Both the position numbers and the translations under genes were made by a program. DNA of 64,000 bases from Chrysomallon squamiferum (Eukaryota > Mollusca > Gastropoda > Neomphalida > Peltospiridae): contig CM022670.1 of assembly GCA_012295275.1 (NCBI GenBank), forward strand, positions 8,430,212-8,494,211, written 5' to 3'. This document shows, one piece after another, positions 11,253 through 25,095 of the stretch. Under the pieces are notes generated by a model. It had not been told where the DNA came from, ran no database searches, and saw only the letters and a list, made by a program, of their open reading frames with translations. Position 1 is the stretch's first letter; each line of letters starts with the position of its first letter.

Positions 11253-11762
11253 CTAACACAGATGTTAAAGTATAGCAAACAACACATAATTAGTGTATAT
11301 ACATTTTGTTCTTGTTTTGTCTTCTGTTATCTTAATCTGTTGTGCCAAATGTATTTTATCTGACAAAACTTTATCCATTACTTCTTACTGTTTTATGTTA
11401 AAATGACTCATTTTATCATGTAATTTACCTGATTTTACTTTGCTTTTGTGCTTTTATTATCATAATCATCATCATTATCATTTTCATACCTACCATCATC
11501 ATCTATGTATTCAGTTATAATAATAATAATTAGTAGTAGTAGTAATATATGTAGTAATATTTGTATTATTATTATTATTACTACTATTATTGATAAGGTT
11601 ATAATTATTTTGTTGTTGTTACTGTTATTATAATTACATGTATTGTTATTAGTAAATATCAATAACTAAATATTAAATATCAATAAGTCATTCATTTTAA
11701 AGTGTATTATATCTAAACACTGCATTTATTTCTGACTGTATGTACTATTATTCTTATGACAG

Positions 11763-11795
11763 AACCAAGCTCTACAAGAACATCAGCAACTCCAG
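11763..11795 (+). CDS. Linker exon L2 (EPSSTRTSATP)
   Basis: Identical coding sequence to L1 and the same splice sites, 1210 bases downstream. Phase 1-1. Confidence 0.7.
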
Positions 11796-12500
11796 GTATT
11801 TATTTGAAAACTATCTCTCAGTTAGACACACACACTCTCTGTCTTTCTCTCTCCTTTTTATTTCTCTTCCTTTCTCACTCTCTCTCACTGTCTCTCTTTC
11901 CATCTGTTTTTCTTACACATGCAGTCTCATATTGAAAGTATGCATGTCAGTGTATGTATGTATGTATGTATGTATGTATCTGTATGACAAGTTTTTATTT
12001 TAAAACTATCTCTTAGTGAGAAAAATACATTAGCAACATAAATATGTATGACTAATTTGAAAAAAAACATTCATAGAAACTGTGGATAAAACAAAAATTT
12101 GAAAATAAGAAATAAAAGATTGATTAACTGTAAACGAACAAATAAATTCCAATAAAATATATTTAATTTTATTTTACCTTGCTTTGTGCTTTTATTATCA
12201 TAATCATCATCATTATCATTTTCATACCTACCATCATCATCTATGTATTCAGTTATAATAATAATAATTAGTAGTAGTAGTAATATATGTAGTAATATTT
12301 GTATTATTATTATTATTACTACTATTATTGATAAGGTTATAATTATTTTGTTGTTGTTACTGTTATTATAATTACATGTATTGTTATTAGTAAATATCAA
12401 TAACTAAATATTAAATATCAATAAGTCATTCATTTTAAAGTGTATTATATCTAAACACTGCATTTATTTCTGACTGTATGTACTATTATTCTTATGACAG

Positions 12501-12533
12501 AACCAAGTTCTACAACAGCATCAGCAATTCCAG
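12501..12533 (+). CDS. Linker exon L3 (EPSSTTASAIP)
   Basis: 33 nt, phase 1-1. Variant of L1 with T-A for R-T and an I near the end. Located 738 bases after L2. Confidence 0.7.
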
Positions 12534-13238
12534 GTATTTATTTGAAAACTATCTCTCAGTTAGACACACACACTCTCTGTCTTTATCTCTCCTTTTTCGT
12601 TCTCTTCCTTTCTAACTCTCTCTCACTGTCTCTCTTTCCATCTGTTTTTCTTAAACATGCAGTCTCATATTGAAAGTATGCATGTCAGTGTATGTATGTA
12701 TGTATGAATGTGTGTATCCCTATGACAAGTTTTTATTTTAAAACTATCTCTTAGTGAGAAAAATACATTAGCAACATAAATATGTATGACTAATTTGAAA
12801 AAAAACATTCATAGAAACTGTGGATAAAACAAAAATTTGAAAATAAGAAATAAAAGATTGATTAACTGTAAACGAACAAATAAATTCCAATAAAATATAT
12901 TTAATTTTATTTTACCTTGCTTTGTGCTTTTATTATCATAATCATCATCATTATCATTTTCATACCTACCATCATCATCTATGTATTCAGTTATAATAAT
13001 AATAATTAGTAGTAGTAGTAATATATGTAGTAATATTTGTATTATTATTATTATTACTACTATTATTGATAAGGTTATAATTATTTTGTTGTTGTTACTG
13101 TTATTATAATTACATGTATTGTTATTAGTAAATATCAATAACTAAATATTAAATATCAATAAGTCATTCATTTTAAAGTGTATTATATCTAAACACTGCA
13201 TTTATTTCTGACTGTATGTACTATTATTCTTATGACAG

Positions 13239-13271
13239 AACCAAGTTCTACAACAGCATCAGCAATTCCAG
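13239..13271 (+). CDS. Linker exon L4 (EPSSTTASAIP)
   Basis: Same coding sequence as L3, again 738 bases downstream. It joins in phase 1 to module C at 14020. Confidence 0.7.
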
Positions 13272-14019
13272 GTATTTATTTGAAAACTATCTCTCAGTTA
13301 GACACACACACTCTCTGTCTTTATCTCTCCTTTTTAGTTCTCTTCCTTTCTCACTCTCTCTCACTGTCTCTCTTTCCGTCTGTTTATCTTATACATGCAG
13401 TCTCATATTGAAAGTATGCATGTCAGTGTATGTATGTATGTATGTATGAGAAGATTTTCTTTTAAAACTATCTCTCTGTGAGACAAATACATTAGCAACA
13501 TCAATGGGTATGACTAATTTGAAAAAACAAAAACATTCATAGAAATTGTGGATAAAACAAAGATTTGAAAATAAGAAACAAAAGATTGATTACCTGTATA
13601 ACACAAATCAATTGCAAGTTTGAGTGTATTACATCTTATTCTATATACCCTAGTACTTTTTAACACCGGCCTTTCATAAATAATACATAGTGTTTATATG
13701 GGAAATATCTCAGTGTTAATTCCGTATGCTTTGTAAGATCATATGACGTCTTTAATAATCTTTTTCTGTTAAGTATTTGGTCGTGTTAAAATATGTTTAT
13801 TTTATTTCATTTCATTGTATTATTATTCTATTTTCTGTTTTGAAAAAGAATATGAGACAAAAAGATTTGTGACAGCGATTTCTTAATTCATGTTCAATTA
13901 TTTATTAACAAATATATAAAATATTTCACATTACAACAAAACATACGTTTTGTAAACAAATAGAAATTTTTCACATGATACCGAAGAAATGATTGAAACA
14001 ATCATTTATTTTATTTCAG

Positions 14020-14807
14020 TGACAAACTGTCTGAATTCAAAAAAGACTGCTGGGTGCAGCACAATTTTCAGTTTGATGATAACTGGAACGACTGTCATGG
14101 AGAACAATACGTGAGAAAAACCACTTACGAAGTTGGGAAATATGTTGGAGTAGTTCTGTGTTCATCTACCAGGTATTCATGTGTATCTCTCTAAATCTGT
14201 CTCAGTCTCGATGTCTCTTGGCTATGACATACATACACAAACGTACACGCACACATGTGCAGATCCAATATTCTGACCACTACAGTTGTATTTTGCAGAT
14301 ATAAGCTGTTTTTGTCTGATTCGCTCAGTGACCGTTTTCTCAACATCGGAGACGGCAGTGGACATGGTCAGGATCATTGTGAGTTTATAGGAAGCAAAAA
14401 TGATGCAACTTCTATAGACAGGAATTTCTGGAATTCGCCAGGAACTACAGGTCAGAATTTCTTTAAAAAAAACATTTTAAGAGGCACATTTCCTTTAGAA
14501 ACCTTTCTTAAATTGTTACAAATTGTCTGAAAACAGTAAAACAGAATTATTTTAAAGGGTGTCTGTAATTTATATTTGGGTGTAAACCGAGATTTATTGA
14601 TCACAACATATGATAAATGTAATTCTGATTCAGTTCTTTATATCGTTTTAGGATACATACGATCAAGGCGTGGTGAAACGCCTGCCAAAGGCAGAATTGG
14701 TGGAGGCACGGGATCCTCGTGGACTGGAAATTATTATGGAAAATGGATAGAATGTGGAGTCAGGATTCCAGGAAACAGCAGAGTGGTATTATGGTCTGGT
14801 AGAAAAG
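14020..14807 (+). pseudogene. Module C, three exons, frameshifted (A1)
   Basis: Exons 14020-14172, 14299-14450 and 14652-14807. Module C is described under A2 (23487). In exon 1 the run after GAATTC has six A rather than four, making the exon 153 nt instead of 151, so exons 2 and 3 would be read out of frame. Otherwise it is almost identical to A2. The extra bases are in a homopolymer, so a sequencing or assembly error is possible. Confidence 0.65.
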
Positions 14808-15314
14808 GTAATTCGTCTTTTCTTAAACCGTCTTGTTTCTAACATCGATTTTTCATAAAGAATATATACAAGCTGGAATGGGAAATATCTCAAAAGTAAT
14901 TCGGTATGCTTTTATATTAAACATTTGTTCGACATAAAACATATTTATTTTATTTAAGTTCATTCTATCTTGATTAATTTTCGGTTTTTAAAAGTTGTAA
15001 TATATATTTTATAATTAAGATTTGAAAAAGATCGAAAAATATATATATATATATATATATATATTTTAATTAACACAAATACTGAAGTACAGCAACCTAC
15101 ACGTAAGTAGCATGTGTAAATTTTCTTCTTTTATTTCTTGCATCTATTGTTCTTGTTCTTCTTCTTCCTCTCCTTGTTCTTGTTGTTCTTATTATTATTA
15201 TTGTTCATAATGTTATTATTATTATTAAATATTAATACATGATAAATTAAATGCAGAATTCTATTTGAAGACTGTATTTATTTCTGACTATATTTACATT
15301 TATTCTTTTTACAG
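14808..15314. other. Intron C-to-linker (A1)
   Basis: Contains an AT tract (about 15038-15065), TTCTTG-rich sequence and TTA repeats. Homologous to the extra 460 bases of the long linker units, for example 10970-11260. No gene seen. Confidence 0.6.
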
Positions 15315-15347
15315 AACTAACTACTACAACGACAACAGCCACTCCAA
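15315..15347 (+). CDS. Linker exon, TTTTTT type (A1)
   Basis: 33 nt, phase 1-1, encodes ELTTTTTTATP. Acceptor TTTTTACAG, donor GTATTT. It separates module C from EB'. A Thr-rich, probably O-glycosylated spacer. Same position as 24783 (A2), 29283 (A3) and 46334 (B). Confidence 0.7.
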
Positions 15348-15537
15348 GTATTTATTTTAAAACTATCTCTCTGTGAGCCACGAATTCTCTGTCTCTGTCG
15401 CCTTTGTCTCTTTATTCCTCTTTCTCACTCTATCACTCTGTCTCCCGCCCTGAGTCTCTCTCTTTCTCTTTCTCTACACGCACATCCAATCACATATGTA
15501 TGTATATTAATGTATATATGTGTGAGATAACTATACT

Positions 15538-15657
<120 letters not shown>

Positions 15658-15828
15658 GTCTGTCTGTATGACAGCATGCATACATGTAGGTGTACATGCA
15701 TGTACGTTTGTATGTATGTATGAATTTTGTTTATAAGTATGTGTGTATATGTGTTTCTATGTGTACGTATGTATGTAAATATGTAGATGTATATTTTGTT
15801 TCTAAACATTTATTATAATCATTTAAAG

Positions 15829-15939
15829 CTACTCGATGCTTGGGAACGTATTGTTCCGGTTCGTATACGAGTGGAGCCAAATGTGTCAACGGATACTGTG
15901 TTTGTACAAAAACTGGATACAACTACTATACGTGCCTAC
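15829..15939 (+). CDS. EB' six-cysteine exon (A1)
   Basis: 111 nt, phase 1-1, acceptor TTTAAAG, donor GTAAGC. Cysteine spacing C-x4-C-x9-C-x4-C-x1-C-x9-C, with motifs TRCLGTYCSG and CVNGYCVCTK. It is a diverged version of the EB exon (one residue longer in the first loop, shorter N-terminus). It precedes module B', as EB precedes B. Confidence 0.7.
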
Positions 15940-16204
15940 GTAAGCACTATATATAACTAAATATAATCTATTCAGAAACGATCAGGTTCACACACAAACA
16001 TACAGATACACATACATACCCACATATAGATATACACACATGCACATACTCAGGCCTGCAAACACAAATATACAGATGCACATGCACATAAACACACAGA
16101 CACATTCACACAGACTGAGTCAGAGGCAATATTTGTAACGGGAAATACTCCGAATCGATAAAGTAAAGGAACATAGTTGAAATATTTTAAAATTATTTTT
16201 ACAG

Positions 16205-17017
16205 CTGATTATGCTGGTTGTTTAGTACAAAGAAACAAGGAAACCAGGGCTGTTCCATCTTACCACGGCAGAAAGCGATCGTCTGTGTATGGTTGTAGTC
16301 AACAAAAGCAGTCTGAATCTGTCGCCCGAAGTTCATGTACTTGGATGCTATGAGAACATCAATCGAAGGCCACCTAAAGCTGGGAATACAACTGTGGACA
16401 TTGTGGGACACACAACCAAACCTGTTGTTCTGGTTTTGACCTCTTATGAACCTGTAGCCTGGATGATTAATGTGCCTGCTGGAATGATTATCCAGAAAAT
16501 CATGCTGGTAAAATTTCTCTAATTTTAAGAAAGCTTGTGTAGAATTTTTGGAATCTCATCACTTTGTAATAGTATGTGTTATATATATATAGCCTACACA
16601 TTACGGTGTAGAGTCATTTTATCGGTTAGCAATAGCGTATATTTATATATAACTTTTGATAAAGTAGACTGATAAAGCGTTTTTGGACTGCTAAGTAAAA
16701 TGGGAAGTAACTTGATGTCTGTATGTGTTTGTATGCAGTATGTATGTGCATATTTAAAACTTTATATGTTAAAATCAAAATGAAATTGTTTTGCTTTCTT
16801 GCAGTATTCTTACTATCTGGATAAGAGTTCTGTAAGCGTGAGTGGTGGATCAAACCCTCCAGTTGAGAAAAGCAGAAAGAGTGTTTATGGATATGGTAGT
16901 GACAGCGGAGGTCACACGCTCAAGTTACTGGCTGAAGTCAAGAAACTCTTTGGTCATGTGACTTCCTTTTCTGGAACCTACAAAGTTGACCACTGGTCAC
17001 TCACGGTGGGCATCTAG
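16205..17017 (+). pseudogene. Terminal module B', frameshifted (A1)
   Basis: Exon 1 16205-16507 is 303 nt instead of 302 because of an extra base at about 16298 (GTTGTAGTC against GTTGTATC in A2). Exon 2 16805-17017 ends WSLTVGI then TAG. The insertion disrupts the frame before the KPVVLVLTSYEPVAW core. Otherwise near-identical to A2. Confidence 0.6.
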
Positions 17018-18395
17018 CTTATCATTTGACTGTGCAAATACATATTTTAATCAGGGTAAGAACCATGAGATCATCTGGAATCCAGTGTTTCTTATCTATA
17101 ACGGCTCCTAGTAAACACCACTCTCTATTAATCGCCCAAAACATGTTTGTCTTCCTGCGCCAATGCGTTCCCTAATATTGTCTATGTACAGAGTCTAATC
17201 AGACATATATAAGAAAGAGAATATTCAAATCCTAAAATACATACATACATGAACACATACACACATATAATCATTAACACATATAGACATACATACATAA
17301 GTACTTAGCTAAGGAAAGCCGAGGAAAGTTGATCACTAATTTTTATTCTCCAGTTTTCCTCCAAGGTTAATGGCAACATGGTTAATAACTATACGGGAAA
17401 TGATAGAGAGGAGAGGTGTTGGCCATGTAATCTTGAGACTTTTATCGTGTCAACTACAGCGATTCTGAGGCCTGCTTGTTCTTCTATCTTCCTTTTTCGT
17501 TCTAGAGAAGCTATTTTTATTTGTTTCTTGACCGGGGTGCTTGTCAGAACTTCTTAGGCCTACCCTTCCCAAATCCTTCCTTGTTTATTCGTGCCTTTCG
17601 AAAATAATTTATCTCCTCTGGATTGACGATGATCGACTTTATATTTGAAGTTGATGAGACTGGTTCGAATGTTGCTGATGTTCCTGTAGCTGCATTTGGG
17701 GCTGGATTTGTTATATCTAGTTCATGTGATTGATGCATTTCGTGTTGTTTTCGGTCTGTCGCAGAGGAAAAAAGGAGGACCTCATCACCTAACGCATTAG
17801 GAAGGAGTATAAAAACACCTTTGTTCTTGAAAGCAGCTGTGATGTTCATGGAAGTGAAGGAAAGTGTGTAAGCACTGCCTATAATCTTGCAAAAGTTATG
17901 CACCGTTCCCTACATGCACTTTATACAAGCATGTGACCTTCTAAAATGGCGGACTGAAGACTAAGAGCAGATATTGATAATCTTCACAAAAAATACCTCT
18001 AATCGAAACATAATGAATAGTTTCATAGTCTTTGATGATCCATACTATATCACAAACAAATATTAGTCCTAAAAATTTACTTTTGATGGTTGAAAAGCAA
18101 ACTTTACCTTGCTAATTTTCCAAATACAAGCCTCGGTTAAAACAAAACAAATTTCTTCACTGAGGATTCACCATAGATTTTTAATGATGTCATCACTTCG
18201 GGATCCAATTTATTTTTCATTATCTATAAATGCTCATTGATCCACAGTGCTCCATGTTCCACTGTGCCCCGACTCCCCCCTAGTACACACACATATATAT
18301 ATACTTCACACATACACATTCGCATAAAGATATACACACATACAAATATATATATACATATTCGCATCTAACTGAATATATTTTAATACTTACAG
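17018..18395 (-). mobile_element. Pogo/Jerky-like (DDE_1) transposase fragment in the A1-A2 spacer
   Basis: The minus-strand ORF 17544-17903 contains FTSMNITAAFKNKGV followed by LPNALGDEVLLFSSATDRK. This matches the pattern at the C-terminal end of pogo/Jerky-type DDE transposases (N-I-x-x-x-F-x-x-x-G-I/V, then an SxxTDR segment). No catalytic core is present, so it is a fragment. Flanking sequence holds CATA repeats (about 17240-17300 and 18280-18360). The spacer is duplicated at 26454-27817 with a slightly longer ORF. Confidence 0.55.
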
Positions 18396-18411
18396 GTGAA
18401 TAACAACAATG
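18396..18411 (+). CDS. 16-nt microexon, second copy (A2)
   Basis: Identical to 8033-8048 with the same acceptor (ACTTACAG) and donor (GTAAGT). It opens the A2 cassette series in phase 0. Confidence 0.65.
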
Positions 18412-21400
18412 GTAAGTTTCTACTTAATTACTTAACTTCAGTTAGAGAAACCAAAACATGGTTATTAAATAGATTTGACATTATCATAACTGTTATCTCA
18501 GTAATTTATGTTAAACGTATTATCACGTTATCTTATCTTACCTTATCTTTCTCTTATCTTCTCTTATCTTAATCTATTGTGTATAATATATATTATGTGA
18601 CAAAACTTTATCCATTACTTCTTACTGTTTTATGTTAAAATGACTCAGTTTATCATGTAATTTACCTTATTTTACTCTGCTTTGTGCTTTTTTATTATTT
18701 TATTGTTGTTACTGTTATTATAATTACATGTATTGTTATTAGTAAATATCAATAACTAAATATTAGATATCAATAAGTCATTCATTTTAAAGTGTATTAT
18801 ATCTAAACACTGCATTTATTTCTGACTGTATGTACTATTATTCTTATGACAGAACCAAGTTCTACAACAACATCAGCAACTCCAGGTATTTATTTGAAAA
18901 CTATCTCTCAGTTAGACACACACACTCTCTGTCTTTCTCTCTCCTTTTTATTTCTCTTACTCTCTCACTCTCTCTCACTGTCTCTCTTTCCATCTGTTTT
19001 TCTTACACATGCAGTCTCACATTGAAAGTATGCGTGTCAGTGTATGTATGTATGTATGAATGTATGTATCTGTATGACAAGATTTTCTTTTAAAACTATC
19101 TCTTTGGTGAGACAAATACATTGGGAACATCAATGGGTATAACTAATTTAAAAAAAAAAAAAAACATTCATAGAAATTGTGGATAAAACAAAGATTTGAA
19201 AATAAGAAACAAAAGATTGATTAACTGTATAAAACAAATAAATTCCAAGTTTGAGTGTATTACATCTTATTCTATATACCCTAGTACTTTTTAACACCGA
19301 CCTTTCAGAAACAACATATACAAGCTGGAACAGTAAAATATCTCAATGGTAATTCGGTATGCTTTTAGATCATTTGATGTTTCATAATCCTTTTACATTA
19401 AGCATTTACTCGTCTTAAAATATATTTATTTTATTTCATTTTTCTATTATTTTTTATTTTCTGTTTTTAAAAGTTGTAATATATATTTTACCATTAAGAT
19501 TTGAAAAAGATTGAATAGTATTTTTTAATATTTAAAAAAAAAAAAAACTAACACAGACATTAAAGTACAGCAAACAACACATAATTAGTGTATATACGTT
19601 TTGTTCTTGTTTTGTCTTCTGTTATCTTAATCTGTTGTGCCAAATGTATTTTATCTGACAAAACTTTATCCATTCCTTCTTACTGTTTTATGTTAAAATG
19701 ACTCATTTTATCATGTAATTTACCTTATTTTACTTTGCTAAGTGCTTTTATTATCATAATCATCATCATTATCATGTTCATTCCTATCATCATCATCTAT
19801 GTATTCAGTTATAATAATAATAATTAGTAGTAGTAGTAGTATATGTAGTAATATTTGTTGTATTATTATTATTACTACTATTATTGATAAGGTTATAATT
19901 ATTTTGTTGTTGTTACTGTTATTATAATTACATGTATTGTTATTAGTAAATATCAATAACTAAATATTAAATATCAATAAGTCATTCATTTTAAAGTGTA
20001 TTATATCTAAACACTGCATTTATTTCTGACTGTATGTACTATTATTCTTATGACAGAACCAAGCTCTACAAGAACATCAGCAACTCCAGGTATTTATTTG
20101 AAAACTATCTCTCAGTTAGACACACACATTCTCTGTCTTTCTCTCTCCTTTTTATTTCTCTTCCTTTCTCACTCTCTCTCACTGTCTCTCTTTCCATCTG
20201 TTTTTCTTACACATGCAGTCTCATATTGAAAGTATGCATGTCAGTGTATGTATGTATGTATGTATGTATGTATCTGTATGACAAGTTTTTATTTTAAAAC
20301 TATGACTCAGTGAGAAAAATACATTAGCAACATAAATAGGTATGACTAATTTGAAAAAAACATTCATAGAAACTGTGGATAAAACAAAAATTTGAAAATA
20401 AGAAATAAAAGATTGATTAACTGTAAACGAACAAATAAATTCCAAGTTTGAGTGTATTACATCTTATTCTACATACCCTAGTACATTTTAACACCGACCT
20501 TTCAGAAACAGTATATACAAGCGGGAACGGTAAATATCTCAATGGTAATTCGGTATTCTTTTAGATCATTTGATGTTTCATAATCTTTTTACATTAAGCA
20601 TTTACTCGTCTTAAAATATATTTATTTTATTTCATTTTTCTATTATTTTTTATTTTCTGTTTTTAAAAGTTGTAATATATATTTTATCATTAAGATTTGA
20701 AAAAGATTGAAATATAATTTTTAATATTTAAAAAAAAAAAACTAACACAGACGTTAAAGTACAGCAAACAACACATAATTAGTGTATATACATTTAGTTC
20801 TTGTTTTGTCTTCTGTTATCTTAATCTGTTGTGCCAAATGTATTTTATCTGACAAAACTTTATCCATTACTTCTTACTGTTTTATGTTAAAATGACTCAT
20901 TTTATCATGTAATTTACCTGATTTTACTTTGCTTTGTGCTTTTATTATCATAATCATCATCATTATCATTTTCATACCTACCATCATCATCTATGTATTC
21001 AGTTATAATAATAATAATTAGTAGTAGTAGTAGTATATGTAGTAATATTTGTATTATTATTATTATTACTACTATTATTGATAAGGTTATAATTATTTTG
21101 TTGTTGTTACTGTTATTATAATTACATGTATTGTTATTAGTAAATATCAATAACTAAATATTAAATATCAATAAGTCATTCATTTTAAAGTGTATTATAT
21201 CTAAACACTGCATTTATTTCTGACTGTATGTACTATTATTCTTATGACAGAACCAAGCTCTACAAGAACATCAGCAACTCCAGGTATTTATTTGAAAACT
21301 ATCTCTCAGTTAGACACACACACTCTCTGTCTTTCTCTCTCCTTTTTATTTCTCTTCCTTTCTCACTCTCTCTCACTGTCTCTCTTTCCATCTGTTTTTC

Positions 21401-24400
21401 TTAAACATGCAGTCTCATATTGAAAGTATGCATGTCAGTGTATGTATGTATGTATGAATGAAGGTATCCCTATGACAAGTTTTTATTTTAAAACTATCTC
21501 TTAGTCAGAAAAATACATTAGCAACATAAATATGTATGACTAATTTGAAAAAAAAACATTCATAGAAACTGTGGATATAACAAAAATTTGAAAATAAGAA
21601 ATAAAAGATTGATTAACTGTAAACGAACAAATAAATTCCAATAAAATATATTTAATTTTATTTTACTTTGCTTTGTGCTTTTATTATCATAATCATCATC
21701 ATTATCATTTTCATACCTACTATCATCATCTGTGTATTCAGTTATAATAATAATAATTAGTAGTAGTAGTAATATATGTAGTAATATTTGTATTATTATT
21801 ATTATTACTACTATTATTGATAAGGTTATAATTATTTTGTTGTTGTTACTGTTATTATAATTACATGTATTGTTATTAGTAAATATCAATAACTAAATAT
21901 TAAATATCAATAAGTCATTCATTTTAAAGTGTATTATATCTAAACACTGCATTTATTTCTGACTGTATGTACTATTATTCTTATGACAGAACCAAGCTCT
22001 ACAAGAACATCAGCAACTCCAGGTATTTATTTGAAAACTATCTCTCAGTTAGACACACACACTCTCTGTCTTTCTCTCTCCTTTTTTTTATTTCTCTTAC
22101 TCTCTCACTCTCTCTCACTGTCTCTCTTTCCATCTGTTTTTCTTAAACATGCAGTCTCATATTGAAAGTATGCATGTCAGTGTATGTATGTATGTATGAA
22201 TGAAGGTATCCCTATGACAAGTTTTTATTTTAAAACTATCTCTTAGTGAGAAAAATACATTAGCAACATAAATATGTATGACTAATTTGAAAAAAAACAT
22301 TCATAGAAACTGTGGATAAAACAAAAATTTGAAAATAAGAAATAAAAGATTGATTAACTGTAAACGAACAAATAAATTCCAATAAAATATATTTAATTTT
22401 ATTTTACTTTGCTTTGTGCTTTTATTATCATAATCATCATCATTATCATTTTCATACCTACTATCATCATCTGTGTATTCAGTTATAATAATAATAATTA
22501 GTAGTAGTAGTAATATATGTAGTAATATTTGTATTATTATTATTATTACTACTATTATTGATAAGGTTATAATTATTTTGTTGTTGTTACTGTTATTATA
22601 ATTACATGTATTGTTATTAGTAAATATCAATAAGTCATTCATTTTAAAGTGTATTATATCTAAACACTGCATTTATTTCTGACTGTATGTACTATTATTC
22701 TTATGACAGAACCAAGCTCTACAAGAACATCAGCAACTCCAGGTATTTATTTGAAAACTATCTCTCAGTTAGACACACACACTCTCTGTCTTTCTCTCTC
22801 CTTTTTATTTCTCTTCCTCTATCACTCTCTCTCACTGTCTCTCTTTCCGTCTGTTTTTCTTACACATGCAGTCTCATATTGAAAGTATGCGTTTCAGTGT
22901 ATGTATATATGTATGAGAAGATTTTCTTTTAAAACTATCTCTCTGTGAGAAAAATACATTAGCAACATCAATGGGTATGACTAATTTGAAAAAACAAAAA
23001 CATTCATAGAAATTGTGGAGAAAACAAAGATTTGAAAATAAGAAACAAAAGATTGATTACCTGTATAACACAAATCAATTCCAAGTTTGAGTATATAACA
23101 TCTTATTCTATATACCCTAGTACTTTTTAACACCGGCCTTTCATAAATAATACATAGCGTTTATATGGGAAATATCTCAGTGTTAATTCCGTATGCTTTG
23201 TATGATCATATGACGTCTTTAATAATCTTTTTCTGTTAAGTATTTGGTCGTGTTAAAATATGTTTATTTTATTTCATTTCATTGTATTATTATTCTATTT
23301 TCTGTTTTGAAAAAGAATATGAGACAAAAAGATTTGTGACAGCGATTTCTTAATTCATGTTCAATTATTTATTAACAAATATATAAAATATTTCACATTA
23401 CAACAAAACATACGTTTTGTAAACAAATAGAAATTTTTCACATGATACCGAAGAAATGATTGAAACAATCATTTATTTTATTTCAGTGACAAACTGTCTG
23501 AATTCAAAAGACTGCTGGGTGCAGCACAATTTTCAGTTTGATGATAACTGGAACGACTGTCATGGAGAACAATACGTGAGAAAAACCACTTACGAAGTTG
23601 GGAAATATGTTGGAGTAGTTCTGTGTTCATCTACCAGGTATTCATGTGTATCTCTCTAAATCTGTCTCAATCTCGATGTCTCTTGGCTATGACATACATA
23701 CACAAACGTACACGCACACATGTGCAGATCCAATATTCTGACCACTACAGTTGTATTTTGCAGATATAAGCTGTTTTTGTCTGATTCGCTCAGTGACCGT
23801 TTTCTCAACATCGGAGACGGCAGTGGACATGGTCAGGATCATTGTGAGTTTATAGGAAGCAAAAATGATGCAACTTCTATAGACAGGAATTTCTGGAATT
23901 CGCCAGGAACTACAGGTCAGATTTTCTTTTAAAAAAAAAAACATTTTAAGAGGCACATTTCCTTTAGAAACCTTTCTTAAATTGTTACAAAATGACGGAA
24001 AACGGTAATACAGAATTGTTTTAAAGGGTGTCTGTAATTTATATTTTAGTGTCTAAACCGAGATTTATTGATCACAACATATGATAAATGTAATTCTGAT
24101 TCAGTTCTTTATATCGTTTTAGGATACATACGATCAAAGCGTGGTGAAACGCCTGCCAAGGGCAGAATTGGAGGAGGCACGGGATCCTCGTGGACTGGAA
24201 ATTATTATGGAAAATGGATAGAATGTGGAGTCAGGATTCCAGGAAACAGCAGAGTGGTATTATGGTCTGGTAGAAAAGGTAATTCGTCTTTTCTTAAACC
24301 GTCTTGTTTCTAACATCGATTTTTCATAAAGAATATATACAAGCTGGAATGGGAAATATCTCAAAAGTAATTCGGTATGCTTTTATATTAAACATTTGTT

Positions 24401-24999
24401 CGACATAAAACATATTTATTTTATTTAAGTTCATTCTATGTTGATTAATTTTCGGTTTTTAAAAGTTGTAATATATATTTTATAATTAAGATTTGAAAAA
24501 GATCGAAATATATATATATATATATATATATATTTTAATTAACACAAATACTGAAGTACAGCAAACTACACGTAAGTAGCATGTGTAAATTTTCTTCTTT
24601 TATTTCTTGCATCTATTGTTCTTGTTCTTCTTCTTCCTCTCCTTGTTCTTGTTGTTCTTATTATTATTATTGTTCATAATGTTATTATTATTATTAAATA
24701 TTAATACATGATAAATTAAATGCAGAATTCTATTTGAAGACTGTATTTATTTCTGACTGTGTTTACATTTATTCTTTTACAGAACTAACTACTACAACGA
24801 CAACAGCCACTCCAAGTATTTATTTTAAAACTATCTCTCTGTGAGCCACGAATTCTCTGTCTCTGTCGCCTTTGTCTCTTTATTCCTCTTTTCTCCTCTA
24901 TCACTCTGTCTCCCGCCCTGAGTCTCTCTCTTTCTCTTTCTCTACACGCACATCCAATCACATATGTATGTATATTAATGTATATATGTGTGAGATACT

Positions 25000-25095
<96 letters not shown>

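Larger units (their letters stand above)
10295..13857 (+). repeat. Linker-exon tandem array, block 1 (4 units)
   Basis: Tandem units each carry one 33-nt linker exon. Exon-to-exon distance is 1210, 738 and 738 bases. Each unit has a TAATAA/GTAGTA tract, a block ending in TTCTTATGACAG (acceptor), the exon, a CT-rich tract, a TGTA repeat and a TTGAAAAAAAACATTCATAG block. The 1210-base unit has an additional stretch of about 460 bases. Units are near-identical, so amplification or homogenisation was recent. Confidence 0.85.
18700..23330 (+). repeat. Linker-exon tandem array, block 2 (5 units)
   Basis: Five units with exon spacing 1204, 1194, 739 and 720 bases: two long then two short intervals. 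Same unit structure as block 1, often with only scattered differences across hundreds of bases. Confidence 0.85.
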
